This document shows, one piece after another, positions 48,434-61,964 of a DNA stretch of 64,000 nt (the first letter of the stretch is position 1; each line of letters opens with the position of its first letter). The position numbers were made by a program, and so were the translations under genes. Below the pieces are notes generated by a model. The model had not been told where the DNA came from. It saw only the letters and a program-made list of their open reading frames with translations, and did no database searches. Source of the DNA: Pholis gunnellus (Eukaryota > Chordata > Actinopteri > Perciformes > Pholidae); assembly GCA_910591455.2 (NCBI GenBank), contig OU342814.1:13853303-13917302 (forward strand), given 5' to 3'.

Positions 48434-51400
48434 TTAGTAGACAAGCTTTTTGGGCATCTCCCAAGTAAACTCTGGTCGACCAAAGTGGCCATAAGAGGCT
48501 GTCTGCTGGTAGATCGGCCTCTTCAGGTTCAGTTCCCTAGAGAGGATACAGAAGAAATGCAACATCAGAGGTGAGACAGGACAGTAAGCACATCACAGGA
48601 TAATACCCACGTTGTTTGTGTATTTTTATAAATGTAGTTCTGGTTGTTTTCACATCTCCAACAAAACCGTTTGCAGGCACTTATTCTTGAACAGCGTAGA
48701 GAAAAATATACAACTCGGGAAAATGTAAACCCTTAAATGTGATTATTTTTACTATATATTTCAATTGCGTTTCTTTGACGCATACAATTCAAAATGTTGT
48801 CCTTCGAAACATTTTGGTCACAACAACGTTTTCTTATTTAAAGCATCATCTTCGATGTGTGGGATGATGTTCAAATCGGTACCACGGGATGTGTCTATGT
48901 GGAAGAAGATGTTTTACATTTTAACAATCCTAAAGGCTCCAGTCCATTTAAAAAAAACAAAAAAACATGTTTCGAACCACACAATTTTAGTATGAGCATA
49001 TTTATCCTCTCTCCTGGGGAACCTTTGTTTGGCTTATCTTTAAAAGTTACACAGTATGTCATAAATATGTCATAAACTATGTCATAAATAGTGCAAAAGT
49101 CATAGAAGTCATAAAAGTCATAGTAGTGTGTAATAAAAGTCATAGTGTAGTATGTCATAGGGGTTTCCCAGAATAGTTCACTTTTAAAACCACAGTCGAC
49201 ACTGTGCATCGTGGTTGACTTGGGTCCGTGGGTAGTTGTTGTTGACAAGTCATGCGTGACTTTAACACTGTGGGAGTGACAATGTGTTGGACATGCAGCA
49301 AGAGCAAGAGGCAGAAAGAAGCGTGGACATAACTTAAGTTGAATAAAGATTTGTTTGAACAAAAGTACTAAAGCCTGCCCGCTTGATTTGATAGGCTGCC
49401 TGGGGGCAAGTGTGACATTGACAATCGAGACTCCACGCCGTGTCCTCAAAGGTTAAGAATACTTGAAACCTTTATGTGCATCTAAAAAAATGCTAGTAAA
49501 ACATGACGGACAGCACAAGGGAGGACACTCGCAAAGTAGAATATGTCATGAAAAAAGTCAAAGGATAACATTTTAATGGCATACTATACTACGACTATAT
49601 TAAAAGCAAAGTATAGTGAGTCATAAAAACAGGGTTGACAACTGAATGTTTATCTAATCGCTCCATCCGTTACTGCATTTAGCCTTCACTGCTAAAATGT
49701 TGAGGGAAATGTAAATGAAGACAAAAGCCACCGCCTTAAAGCACTATGTGTACAATTTGAAAATGTCCAACTTCGGTGCCCCCTAGTGGTCACAAAAACG
49801 ATCTTGCATAACAAGGATACAGAGGTCATGTTGTCATGTTTACCTGACGATGACTCCTGGCCGCAGATCAAAGTTCTTGTTGACAATCTCGAGAAGCTCT
49901 GACTCGGATTTCTGGGATGAACCGTAGGTGAACAAGGAGATGGACAGAGGTTGGGCCACTCCGATAGCATAAGCCACCTGTAACACACACAGACACACAC
50001 ACATACACACAGACAGGTAGATAAATGATTTTATCAGCACGTTGATGCCTCAAACACGAGTCATCTACGCGTAGCCTAAGCCCTTACGCATGTTTGGAGG
50101 GGTGAATGAATGACATTGTACGCTCACCTGAACCAGAACTCTCCTGCACAGTTTGGCTTTGACTAGAGACTTGGCCACCCAGCGAGCAGCGTAGGCAGCG
50201 GAGCGGTCCACCTTTGAGAAGTCTTTGCCAGAGAAAGCTCCGCCACCGTGAGCGCCCCACCCTCCGTATGTGTCTACAATGATCTTCCTGCCTGTCACAC
50301 CAGCATCACCCTGTAGGGCAGAGAAGAAGAAAAGATGAGCAAAAATCAGAGGCAACTTTGTATTTTTGGGGTTTTCTATCTGAAATAAACAGCTTGTGTG
50401 TGTGACGGTCACCTGAGGTCCTCCAATGACGAAGCGACCGCTGGGCTGGAGGTGGTAGATGGTCTTGTCATCCAAATATTTAGCAGGAACCACGGCTTTG
50501 ATCACCTAACAGAATCAACGCAATATTAAAACCGTCATTTCCTAAGCAATACATTAGTCGCCGTCCAGTGGGAGTGTTTATGAGGCTCTACCTGCTCCTT
50601 GAGGACTCTCTTCTGCTCCTCCAGAGTGACGACGTCATCGTGCTGGACAGAGATCACGACGGTGTGAACTCTCTTGGGGATCACGGCTCCGTCCTTCTGG
50701 TCATAATGCACCGTCACCTGTGAGACACAAAGAACTCAAAAAGATCAAAAGGTACACCATGTTGGAGTTTGTTATAATTACCGACTTCATCTACAGTTCT
50801 TTCTCATTTACTCTCATTTACCCAATCTCCTCTTGCTGCTGCTTTAGTGACCCAAATGTCCCCACAGGATGATTAAAGTTCCCTGTGATTGTATCAGTTT
50901 TCTTGTGCAGACCCTCTCTTGAAACCACTGATATCATCTAACATCCCCACAAAAGTGGCTGTATTTGCAATAGACATGGTAACTACTAGTAACTAACTAG
51001 TCCAATCTGTGAAAATCTAAAGCTCTGTGTTTGAATACTCTTGCCTGATGTTCTAACAACCTATATTTGACCTGGGACACAAAGGCATGAGACACTCAAT
51101 GTCACAGAGCTGCAGTCAGCGGCTCACTGCCTCGAAATCAGTCAAAGGCCTATTCTTTCTACACTTTTTGTGAAATACTCCTGATCCGATTTTGTCTGCT
51201 GGCACTAAAATAAACGTCTTGGAAGACATCCAAAAAATAAACTAATTCACAGAAAGACTGCTGTGGTGTTGTTTGTGTTTTGGGAGGAAACGTACTGTAA
51301 TACAACACGTAACCCTCACCTGTGTTTTAGAGTCCGGACGCAGCCAGGCGACGGTTCCATTACGTCTGAGTTCAGCCATCTTTGAGTTCAGTCTGTGGGC

Positions 51401-54400
51401 TAAGACGATGGTGAGAGGCATGCACTCCTCTGTCTCATCCGTGGCGTAGCCGAACATCAGACCCTGCAGAGACAGAACAGAAAGATGTAAACTATGTAAT
51501 GACAGATCATCAGCAGCGGCGAATTCATGTTGAGTTTGTAAAAACAAAGGATAGACAATATATTGAGATGCATTGCACAACACTTACAGCCTGCGAGGAG
51601 TCAGCTCGAGCTAGTTTTATTGATATAAAATGATATAAGATATGATGAACGAAAAGAGCACTTTAAAACAGATGTAGAAGCAAGCTTTATAGCCATTTGT
51701 CTGCAGAATGCGTACATTTACGTTTGCAGTACTTGTATTTGTAATGGAGTATTTACCTATGTAAAGGATCTGAGTACTTCTTCCACCTCTGCGGAATTGT
51801 CTCAATTCTTTCACACTGTAGCACTGAGTCAAACAAACTATGATACTAGACTCATGTCACTATCACTCAGCTCTTCAGTCGACATGACCCAAAGCACACA
51901 TAGTCCTGTTGCAACAGTCGTACCTGGTCTCCGGCTCCAATGTCCTCCTCCAGTCGGTCAACATGGACCCCCTGAGCAATATCCGGACTCTGCTGCTCCA
52001 GAGCCACCAGCACGTTACACGTCTTATAGTCAAAACCTACAGGAGGAAAGTGAAGGACAGAGCAGAGTGCATATTACTTCTGTTTTTTGTTTTGCAATTC
52101 ACATTACAGCTCGGTAAAAACATGGTAATAGTGAAGTAAACGTTTGATAATTAAGGTAATACCATGTAATTAGCAAAGCAATAATCAGATAACAGCTTGG
52201 TATTAACAATGGGTATATCAAGGTAATAACAGAGTAATAAGGGTCAAAACAAAGTGTAATAATGGGGAAACACATTTAAAGATACAAGGCAAAACTATTT
52301 AGTACTAGTCTAGTAATATTTTGGTAACAGTATGGTAACCTGCCAACAGTAAAATGGTTATTTCAGTGAAATATTTGGATCAAAAAATGATATTTTGGTG
52401 ACATTATTCATAATATTTATATATATAAAAACATATTTCATGATAGTATTAGATTAAACCAAAGATCAACTGACAGCGATGAGAAACGTAGTGCTTCACC
52501 CTTTACTGGAGGCTCTAGGCTCCTCTAGTCTCCCTCCAGGAAAATCCTCTAATTACAGAGTATTTATTTACAATTCTCACAGACACATTAACTCATTTTT
52601 TTCTTTAACTTTTGGTATTCTTTTCTTGAGAAAACATGTCAGCCAGCCGCCATAGTACAGAGTCCATACAGTTACATCACGACAATGTTCAATCGGGGGC
52701 ATTTTTTTGTTAGTTAGTCTTAACTTTTTGAGAAAATTATGATAATTTAAATGCGGAACCAAAACTCAGATGTCTGTTTTGTGAGAAGCATATTTGTATT
52801 TAGTTATTTTCAGGAGAGGCTGAGGTTGCGGTGACTTTTTGTGTTTGTTTATATCCATTCATGTTCATTCATAATTGTGAATTTCCGTATTATAATATGG
52901 TAAATCTTTGATTTCCAAGTTATTTTCTCACCTTTGTCAGAGTTGTCGTAGCCGATGTGTTTGATGGCTTCCCTCACCACCTTCTGGTAGTCCACGTTGG
53001 CCCGAGATGTGATCTCTCCGCAGAGCAACACCATGCCGGTCTTACACACGGTCTCTGTCAACACAATCAACACATTACACATCATTTTAAACACCTTGTG
53101 ATATCAGAACATTTTGGACACAGGTCTACTTTTTGCTTTGATCGCTTGGAAATAGATGTTGCAAGCACATGACAGCGTTATCAGCAAATTCAGACTGTTG
53201 CTCTTCATAGTGGTCATCTTGTTAAAGGTTAATATTGAAAAACAGTAAATAAACTCAACAATCCAGATTACTTTAAATTCAGGCCAGCGGGTTTGTTTTC
53301 ACTTATCTATGTCAAAACTGACCAAATGTTGCCCTTTGTCTCACTTGCAGATGGTAAAAAAAACAAATTAAGATATTGACATGACGCAAACTCTCTCTCT
53401 CTCTGTCTCCATGTTTAAAAAACAACAATTGAATTGTAGTTTACTCACCACAGGCCACTTTGGCATCTGGGTCCTGCTTCAGGTGAGCGTCCAGGACAGC
53501 ATCACTGATCTGGTCACAAATCTTGTCTGTGGAGAGGCATCAAGCATAAAACTAAATGTTTAGATTCAGGGAGGAGACACTGTGATTTGTAATTGATTGA
53601 TGAGCTTTTTGAGGCAGTAATTCCAGCATTTGAAGGACAGAAAAAAAAATATATATATATATATATTGTCACATTATTACTGTAGGTTTTATAAAAATGT
53701 CTCTGAAAGGTTGCACATTAATATTCCAAACAGGAAGAGTGTTGGATTTTAGTTGTATCAATTGGATTAGAGTGCAGCAGCAGAACAAAGCCTCACAAAC
53801 CACTTCCTTCATCTCTCGCTGTCATCCTGCTGAAGTAATGCAACACACAGGTCATAAGAAACAACATCTGGTTGCATTGGCTCGACGTGACACGGAGAAC
53901 CTCAAAATAGAGTCTCAGCACTAATTCTCAGACATGGGGAAATACAATTAATTAAATTAAACGTATTACATCTTGACTCAGATTGACTTTGCTGTTGGTT
54001 TATAGTCCGCAGCTGAATGATTACGTAACGTTGATCCCAAAAAAATGGCCACAATCTGTGAGAACAGCCCAGATGTGTTATCAAATCAAAAGGTTTGTAC
54101 AGCAGCCTTCCACCAAGGCCACACACATCAGTCAATGTACAAACTGTGTATGGGAAGTCTTAACCCTTCAAAATATATCTTTATATTATATCATTAGGCT
54201 TAACTGTTAGTTAATGCCTTATTAACCTTCCGCTATTATAAGAAACCTTTAATTAACACAAAATAACTTAAATGTTATTCTTACTGCTGACCATGTTTTC
54301 TGGAAAATGTTGCCATCTGCTTTTCTTCCCAGCACTGCTGTTATAACCTGGACTAAGATGACACACACTAAATGGTATCTTAAAAGACGGTTTGGAAATT

Positions 54401-55549
54401 GCTTAAGTGCCTTTTTTAGATTGTGAGTACCATGTGTGTTTGTTTTTCCCTTCATTCATTTTCACTGTTAACTCTTCAACTTTTGCTAAATTCTTCCATT
54501 TTAATGTTTGTTTTTAAGACCTTAATGAGTTTAAGTAATGTCTATGAGATATGATATCTCTCTATAATAAATATGTACTTTTTTTAAGCAGTATATAAAC
54601 ATTCAATAAAGGGTTTATAACACATTATAATGTAGTTTTAAGCAGCCATAAATACATTTTCAAGGGTTAAATATACAGCGATTATAACTTCTATGAAGAC
54701 ATATTTTCAATAACTGTATTGAATATATTGCCAATAATCATACACCAGCCTCCACTTATGGGTACCCACAAGAGTAAAATTTGTTGACAAACACATTAAT
54801 AAACACTTATATTTACATATAACTAGTGTGTTATAAACCATTTAAAGTAATATTTATATATTGCTAATAAATGCTTACTTAAATTAAAGTATTGTCAACA
54901 TGGGATTGTACATTTTAGGACTTGAATGAGTTTACAGCCACATCAATCCACAGAGAACAGTAAGGGCTCATTTTAATTAGCTTCAGGCTGTAGGAAAACG
55001 TCGTTCAGTAACAGCAATTTGCATACATTTTGGCTTGTATTATCACAACTTTAATGTCAACATGACAGTTGTATCCCAGGATAGAGTCCGCATGACACTT
55101 TTTCCTGAGCGTGCAACCTTACACCAGTGTGTCACACACATTCACCTCCTGCTGCCCATAAGTGAGAGTGAGAGTGAGGGGCAGTAAACACATGTCGCTG
55201 TGAATGGAATACCAACCATGCTTGGCGAGTAAATGCTCAGCCCTGATGAGCTATTTTGGACACGTTGTCCAACTTGCATAACGTTCATTCATATTCATGT
55301 CTCTACAGTTCTGGTAGAAATGTTAAATCAATATTTAGATCTTATTTAGATAAGAAAAGGGTAAATATGTGTTCTTAAAATGATTTTTTAATTGTTTTTT
55401 TACAACAAATTATAGAGAAATTTGACAAGCTGTTAAATATCTTACATTAAACACACGGAGCTCAAGTTGATTGAAGACTCACCTGGATGTCCCTCTCCTA
55501 CGGACTCCGATGTGAACATGAAAGAGCCCTCTTCCAGCATGTCACTCAT
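48434..55549 (-). CDS. mat1a: mat1a, S-adenosylmethionine synthase (methionine adenosyltransferase I/III)
   Basis: Ten coding exons on the minus strand: 55549-55483, 53526-53449, 53054-52932, 52036-51924, 51463-51320, 50717-50592, 50505-50413, 50310-50128, 49977-49844 and 48536-48434. Phases agree; the product is 387 residues (human MAT1A 395, with the N-terminus 8 shorter here). The enzyme makes S-adenosylmethionine from ATP and methionine in the cytosol. Signatures seen: GEGHPDKICDQ (residues 18-28), GAGDQG (123-128) and the glycine-rich loop GGGAFSGKD (270-278). VCKTGMVLLCGEIT matches MAT1A rather than MAT2A (VAKTGMILLAGEIT). The neighbour prxl2a fits human 10q23, supporting mat1a. Residue 112 is Gly where mammalian MAT1A has the regulatory Cys. 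A TATA box lies about 90 bases upstream of the ATG. Confidence 0.95.
49048..49165. repeat. Degenerate 'ATGTCATAAA' tandem words
   Basis: TATGTCATAAA and AAGTCATA-type words repeat about ten times, in mat1a intron 9. They create a spurious minus-strand frame rich in Asp, Phe and Tyr. Confidence 0.7.
53641..53666. repeat. A-run followed by (AT)n
   Basis: Short AT microsatellite in mat1a intron 1. Confidence 0.8.
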
Positions 55550-55637
55550 TTCTTTTCTCTACAGGGCCAGGTACTTGGCAAGACTCTCAGGGATTAAAGT
55601 TTCCTCAGTTCCCTCCAATAAGCAGTCTAGAGGGCTG

Positions 55638-55644
55638 CTTTATA
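55638..55644 (-). promoter_or_regulatory. mat1a TATA box
   Basis: TATAAAG on the minus strand, about 90 bases upstream of the mat1a ATG (55549). This leaves room for a leader of about 60 bases. A TATA promoter fits a tissue-restricted (liver) gene. The TSS itself is inferred. Confidence 0.6.
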
Positions 55645-55799
55645 TTCCTGCTGGTTTTCTTTGAGAGAGAAATGAAGAAAGAGAGGCCAAAAGCCCTGCA
55701 GATAACACAAAGTCTATCCTACAAAACTCCACGTCTGTGTCCACATGGCCCAATATATATGGCTAAGAGAACACACGCGCACACTCTCTCTGTCTGTCA

Positions 55800-55841
55800 C
55801 TCACACACACACACACACACACACACAACACAACACAACAC

Positions 55842-55874
<33 letters not shown>

Positions 55875-55892
55875 CACAACACACACACACAT
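55800..55892. repeat. (CA)n interrupted by (CACAA)n
   Basis: Compound repeat of about 93 bases: CA, then four CACAA-type units, CA again, and two more CACAA-type units, about 160 bases upstream of the mat1a TATA box. Confidence 0.95.
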
Positions 55893-56345
55893 TATGTGAA
55901 TCCATGGGACAGTCCATTCCAGAGGGGGAGTGGATGATGGGAGGTCATTTACAGCTCGTGAAAACAGCCTGTTAACCCCTTGTGTACAGTGTGATGCTTG
56001 ACTGTATGTTTATAGTCCTCACCAGCTCTGACATCTCTCCTTTAAGGTGGAAGGCTTGTGAGTGGGAGCAGGGACATCTTAATTAGGGGGTTCCCCCCCC
56101 CCCCCCTCAACCCAGTGGGACAGCTCTGTCTGCTGGGGCCCGGCCAGGTCAGGGCAGCCTATGGACAGAGGCAGAGAGAGAAAGGTGGTTGTTGTCAACT
56201 GCAAAAAAAAAATGATGCAATTACTCCTGTTGACATTATGTTGAGAGTTTGTTCAATTAGAAATGACATTAGATTAATCAATCATTCTATTGAAAGATTA
56301 ATCTGCAACTTCTCCTTAATGTTTAATCATTTAATTTTTTAAGCA

Positions 56346-56960
56346 CTGTACTTGAATGAAGTACAATTCTGAGGTACTTGCACTGTATTTGAGTGCCTCT
56401 ATTTGATACTTCTTTATACTAATACTCGAACTACGTCTCAGGGAAAAATGTACTTTTTAGTCTACTACATTTGTGTGACTACTATAGTTACTGGTAAATT
56501 TGCAGATTGAGATTTTACATGAAAACCTAATGAGTAGTTTATAAAATTATAGTGAATTGTGATATATTAAACTACCAATCAGTACAAAACAATTCAAATC
56601 AGCTCCACTCTGACCAGCTTCAACATTAAAATGATGTTTGTACATCATCGATCAGTGTGATGATGATGATGATGATGATGATGAAAACAGTGGTCTGCTG
56701 CAGCCTTAATGTAAAACATTTTATTTAGGTAAATGTACAGAAGGACATTAAGCAAAAGGTACTTAATATTAAAAACTAAGGGACTCTTGCAGAATAGATA
56801 CAAAATAATGTTTGATGCAGAGGAAGTACTGGGACGTCTTACTTAAGTAAAAGTAGTAGAAATACCACAATGTAAAGATACCGTGCATTTTAAATTGAAG
56901 TTAAGTAAACAAAATGTATGTTAAGTATCAACCATAGAGGTCAAATAAATGTAGTGAAGT
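56346..56960. repeat. Dispersed interspersed repeat, copy 2
   Basis: Contains TGTACTTTTTAGTCTACTAC, GTTACTGGTAAATTTGCAG and TACTTAAGTAAAAGTAGT, words of a common percomorph repeat also seen at 20.7 and 59.0 kb. It holds an internal (GAT)n tract. Confidence 0.55.
56658..56684. repeat. (GAT)n microsatellite
   Basis: About nine TGA/GAT units within the dispersed repeat. Confidence 0.9.
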
Positions 56961-59019
56961 AAAAGTGGAATGTTTCCCTCTGCAATGTAGTGGAGTGGAA
57001 GTAGCATAGAAAAGTATTTCAAATGTGTACATCAGTGCAGTACCATGTAAATAGTTACTTTGCATCACTGTCGATAATTACATTCGGAGCAGACAGTCAC
57101 CTGTTGCCTAAATGCTCTTTTCCATCTCAGTCCTAGCCGGAGGCTCTTGTCTCTGTGCACAACTGCAGAAAATATCGAGCCATTTCCTGAGAGAAGATCA
57201 AATAATGAAGATGTGCCTCTCAGATAACTCGTGGTCTTTAAGGTGACTCTCTGCGCCTGTGTTTCAGTAGAATATCAGGCACTGTGGAGGACTGTTTGTG
57301 CAAGTGATGCTCACAAAAACACTGTATGTGCACCAACAAACATACACCTGGAGAAACAATGGGACTGTAAACCGCACACTGACTCTGTACCTTTTCATGT
57401 GGGATACAAGCTCTGCAGACAGTGAGAGATAAACAAATGTCTCTTTATTGTAACGTGAACAGTGCAGAGGGACAAACCCTTTCTCTCCAATTCTCTCTCA
57501 TGAAGTGAGACAAGGATGTTAACAAGATCTCAGTAGTGAATAAAATACCACTCTTCTTTACTGCATCAAGCCTCATTTAAAGCAGATTCAACCAGAGAAG
57601 CAAAACGCACAATCTACATTAACCAAAGACGTAATGCTAGCAGTAATTGCATGACCCTATTTTTCTTCACAATAGTACGGAAAGTCTAAAAATGCACACA
57701 GGACATTATAGCTTCACACACACTATGCAGAGATTTTGTGTTTTTGTTGTTGAAAGGAATGGGCGAGAATTAGAAACAGCTGTGTTAACGTAAAAAGTAA
57801 ATGCCCCTTACGTAAGTAGCAAGCTGACCTAATCTTACCCCAGGCCAGCAGAGTCAAATCAAACCTAGTACCAAGTAGCTGCATGCTGAGTATGATATAA
57901 AGGGTGATGACAGGCTCTATCCGTTATTCTTTCCATACTGACAAATGAATCCCAAAGACTATACAAGCTCAGAACTCTTATGGGAGGAAATGCCCACATA
58001 CCCTGCCCCAGATGAACTATTTCATAGCTGTGAGAAAGCTATTTAGAAGGCAAGCAGAGAAATAGAAATATAGCTTAAAGTAATGGATGCACATTTTGAA
58101 TGTTGAAATAATCAAATCAATGGATAAACAGATGAGAAGCTTAATTTGTGAATTGTTTGCTAGTTTAAAAGGATGAACAACCACAACTGGGTTTTAACTT
58201 GTATTTCATCTGTTTTTCTTTTAGTTAATTTAATAATTTATTATCTTAGAGAAACACAGAGCTAGTTAAGGAAATAAATATACTGTATCTGTGACAGAAA
58301 CATCTCACTTAAAAGAGGTTTTGTTAGTATGTATAATGTGTCATACTGTATTTTGTAACTTTTCCAGTGCGCTAACACTCTACATGTTTAAAACCTGCTT
58401 AGATTTGGCATGTAGTATGGAACTGGGATACAGATATGGTCTACAAGCAGACAGAGGTCACAGGACAGGGACAGTAAAATGTGACAAACATGAACTAAAC
58501 AAGAGAAGGCATGAGCCAGTCTGACGGGACAGTGTGTTATATGTGGAGGACACACCTCTGTTTATTTTGGCCTGACTACAGTCTGTGTGTTCAGATGAAA
58601 ACACTCAAGACCCCACACGTGTTACGTGCAGCCCTGAAAAACAGACTCCTCTCTGAGTCCGTGTGGATTGCCTCTAAACATTTGTTAATGACTGACCAGG
58701 AAAACTCTAACAAGATTGTTCTGGTTATGGTGAAAGATATCTGCTATCAGAGCTTTGATAGCGCGTCAGCATGAAGAGGCTGAATATGTGCTGGTGAATT
58801 AGGAAAATATTATAGATAACACTGTGACCCTCAAGTGTAACTTATTGACTTTTCTGTGTTCTACATGAGACTAAACTGTAAAACAGAGACTTCCAAGGAT
58901 TTCAAAGACTGCACTAGTTATCATGCACATGGAGGTCAGTCTGTCAGGAAAAAACAATGCAATCATGATACACAAGGATGTAAAAATACTAGCGTGAGGG
59001 GCCACAGGGAAGAAGTACT

Positions 59020-59300
59020 CTTATCCTTTACTTAAGTAGCAATACCACAGTATATAAATACTCTGAATGGCCCATTTCACAATAATGTATATTATATTAT
59101 TCATTGGATTATGATTATTGATGGATTAATATGAACATTGCTTTAATTAATGTTGTAGCTGGTAAAGGTAGGACTAATTTGAATTACTTATATATATATA
59201 TATATACTACCAGGTAGCCTTTGATTTCCCCCCAAGGGACCAATTAAGTATTTTCTTCTCTTAATCTATACCGATAGCATAATTTATTTTGTAGATAAAA
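59020..59300. repeat. Dispersed interspersed repeat, copy 3
   Basis: TTACTTAAGTAGCAATACCAC, then GAATGGCCCATTTCACAATA and TATTATTCATTGGATTATGA, matching the start of copy 1 (20.7 kb). A (TA)n tract lies at 59189-59205. Confidence 0.6.
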
Positions 59301-61504
59301 AGTTTAAAGTTCACATCTGCCTGAACATTAAGAGCCTCAGAAGATGAAGTGTTTGTGTTGCTGTTATTTGACAACTACAGCTCAGTCGATGGCCGTCCAG
59401 CGAGTATGTGAGAGGTCTTGAATGTCCCCTTGATTTTATCAACACGCAGTTCATGCCGCCACTTTTAATGGTGTGCAGCTGAATTAAGAGAAAAAATTAA
59501 CAGCGTGCATTAATCATTGAAATGATTTAACTCCGGCGATTTAACTGAACTGATCTCAAATCCCACATGAGAGCGACTCCTCCTTCAGTCTGATTGGCTA
59601 CATGAAACGTGTGTCATATTGCCCCCCACCCCTCCCTCTGCATTTCAAATTAAAAGCAGGGGTCAGTGTTTTGGGGTTCGAGAGTAAATCCAACTCAAAC
59701 TTGCCAGAACAGGACGAGATAAATGAACCCTGGCAGCGTCGGGGGGAGGTTAACACCTGTTTGTCTTTCCCCAGGTACAAGGACACAGAGCTCGCCAGGT
59801 TACCAACCAGTTTCATCTGGATGGCAGTCACAGCATGAACTGTTGTTGCATAACGGAGAGATTGTGGAGTGTGTACAATTTGTTACGTAAGGAATTAAAT
59901 ACCAATGTACAACAGACAATCCACACTGTCTGACACCATAATTAGTTTATTGTATGTTTTTGGCGATTTTTATCACAGTTCGTGTTCTGTGTTTTTGCAG
60001 CTCTCTGACCCTCTTTGGGGTGAGGGTCATTCTGTTGTGTTCATTTTATGGTTTCTGTTTGCATTAATCTGACGTTTTGGCCTAAAAACTGTTTACAGAC
60101 TTATCAGGTGTAATTTTGCTGTTACATTATTTTAAATATTATCACTCAAGTGAAAAAACAATAGAAATGGAAATCTGTTTCTGCCATCAAACAGATCCAA
60201 AAGCAGATTTATCTTCTCGGACAGTAAATACTATTGCACTCCCTGTCCTTCCTTCCCTACTGCCCAATTTGCTCTGATTGGCTTCACTTTCTTTAATGCG
60301 TCAACCAATGCGAGAACACCACACAGGAGGTGGTGTGCAAATCTACAGCTGTGATTGGCTGTTGGTCCCGCACACTCCCCACTCGAGCAACATTGGTCCA
60401 AGAAAGACACTGTTCTGTGTTTGTGTGTACGTTTGCGCGTGTGTGAGGAGAATACTACAGAAAAATCAGACCTCACTTGAACCTTTAGACCTCACTTTTA
60501 TTGTGTAGATATTCAGTGTGTTGTCATGTGTGAAATGTTTCACTGTACATTGACCAGTCTTATATTACAGATGGCTGATTATAAGATGATTTACAAGCGT
60601 TAAAGCCTAACTTTGTCAAAGAATTTGAGTTTAAAAAAATCCAGTGGCCATTCATAATCTATTATAGTAGATCACGTGCAATGGTTTACAACAACAAAAA
60701 CATGCATCCAGACAGACACACCTACACACACACAGCCCAGCATATGGCCAAGCGGAGCAGCCAGAGGGAGTGCAGCAGCTGGCCTCGTGGAGTGTCATCC
60801 TATCCCGTTTCTATTCTAGCCCATTTTGGACCCTCAGCACATTCCTCTGAGAAGCTGCCACCAATGAGTGAAATATTACCCAGTACCCCTCTAGGAATGC
60901 ACTTTTATCACTCACACTATGCAGGAGTGAGAAAAAGTGTTCACTTCACTTGACTGTATTTAAAAAGTGTAATTGAAAAGCAATAAAACTCCGACACGTG
61001 GTCAGAGAGGTAATGTATGTTCACCCCCCTCACACACACACTACACTCACCTTGAACCCCTTTTACAAAAAAACAATGCAGGACCTATAGCCCCTGTGTG
61101 GACTTGATGCTGAACTCTGTCATGCATGATAGTAAACTGAATATCTTTGGGTTTGATGGTTGGACAAGACAACTTATTTCACCTTAGGTCCTGGAAATGT
61201 CAGTTGCTTTTTTATCTCAATTTTCTATGTATCTATAGACACAATATTTAATTGATTATTGAGAGAACTAATGTCAGATTAAGCTGTAATAAAAGCTTGT
61301 AGCCCTGAATTCAGCCACTGAGCAGACTCGTGTGTCCTGTCTGTAATGCCACTAACCTCCTGCAGGGGTCGGTGTTGCTCTGAGCCTTGACAGCTGCAGC
61401 GTGATCTCAGGACCTCTGCAGCTACTTTGGGACTGACCTGAACGAGATGGAGATAATAAAAAAGACACATTTAAAAAAAACGTTTTCATGCTCTCCACTG
61501 ACAC

Positions 61505-61507
<3 letters not shown>

Positions 61508-61542
<35 letters not shown>
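61508..61542. repeat. (TA)n microsatellite
   Basis: Pure TA tract of about 35 bases in the intergenic region, 0.4 kb before the putative prxl2a first exon. Confidence 0.9.
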
Positions 61543-61545
<3 letters not shown>

Positions 61546-61899
61546 CAGGTAAACTAGCAAATTCAGAAGATGATCATTAATTTAACTAAAAAGATCATGA
61601 GACTGAAGGGATGTGTATATTGAATATATTGTTCTCAAATACTGAATTACAGATGCTGGTTATTATATTAATGGATGGTAACGGCTTTGACATAATCAAG
61701 GAAACATAACTGATTAAATAAAAAATAAAGAAATGCTGTTACATAGCTCGTTGATGTAAGCTCCACTCTGCACCATGTTGATCCTGGTACTGAGGAATGA
61801 GCTCAACATGAGCCTTGTTCCACAGCAGTCTTTGAGGAATTCCAATCACGTTATGTTCACATAAGCAAGGCTTTCGCTGTGATTAGACTGATCAGAGTA

Positions 61900-61964
61900 G
61901 AGACGGCTTAAGGGGCTGGCTGCAAACATCAGATTCCTCCACATTAGCAGCGAGGCACAGGCTG
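61900..61964 (+). other. Putative non-coding exon 1 of prxl2a
   Basis: Sequence ending AGGCTG|GTGAGT (exon end 61964) is a strong donor in phase with nothing coding. It would join the acceptor CACTGTAG before 62407. The 5' limit is not determined, and no TATA box is seen. Confidence 0.5.

Larger units (their letters stand above)
55900..61880. other. Intergenic region between divergent mat1a and prxl2a
   Basis: About 6 kb with no recognisable gene. It holds dispersed repeats (56.35-56.96 and 59.02-59.3 kb), a C run at 56094-56106, (GAT)n and (TA)n tracts. Human has DYDC1/DYDC2 in the corresponding interval; no trace was seen here. Confidence 0.5.

Noticed and set aside
48895..49449. Minus-strand 184-codon frame in mat1a intron 9
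   Set aside because: Much of it is translated GTCATA repeats (Tyr-Asp-Phe runs), and it lies between two mat1a exons on the same strand.
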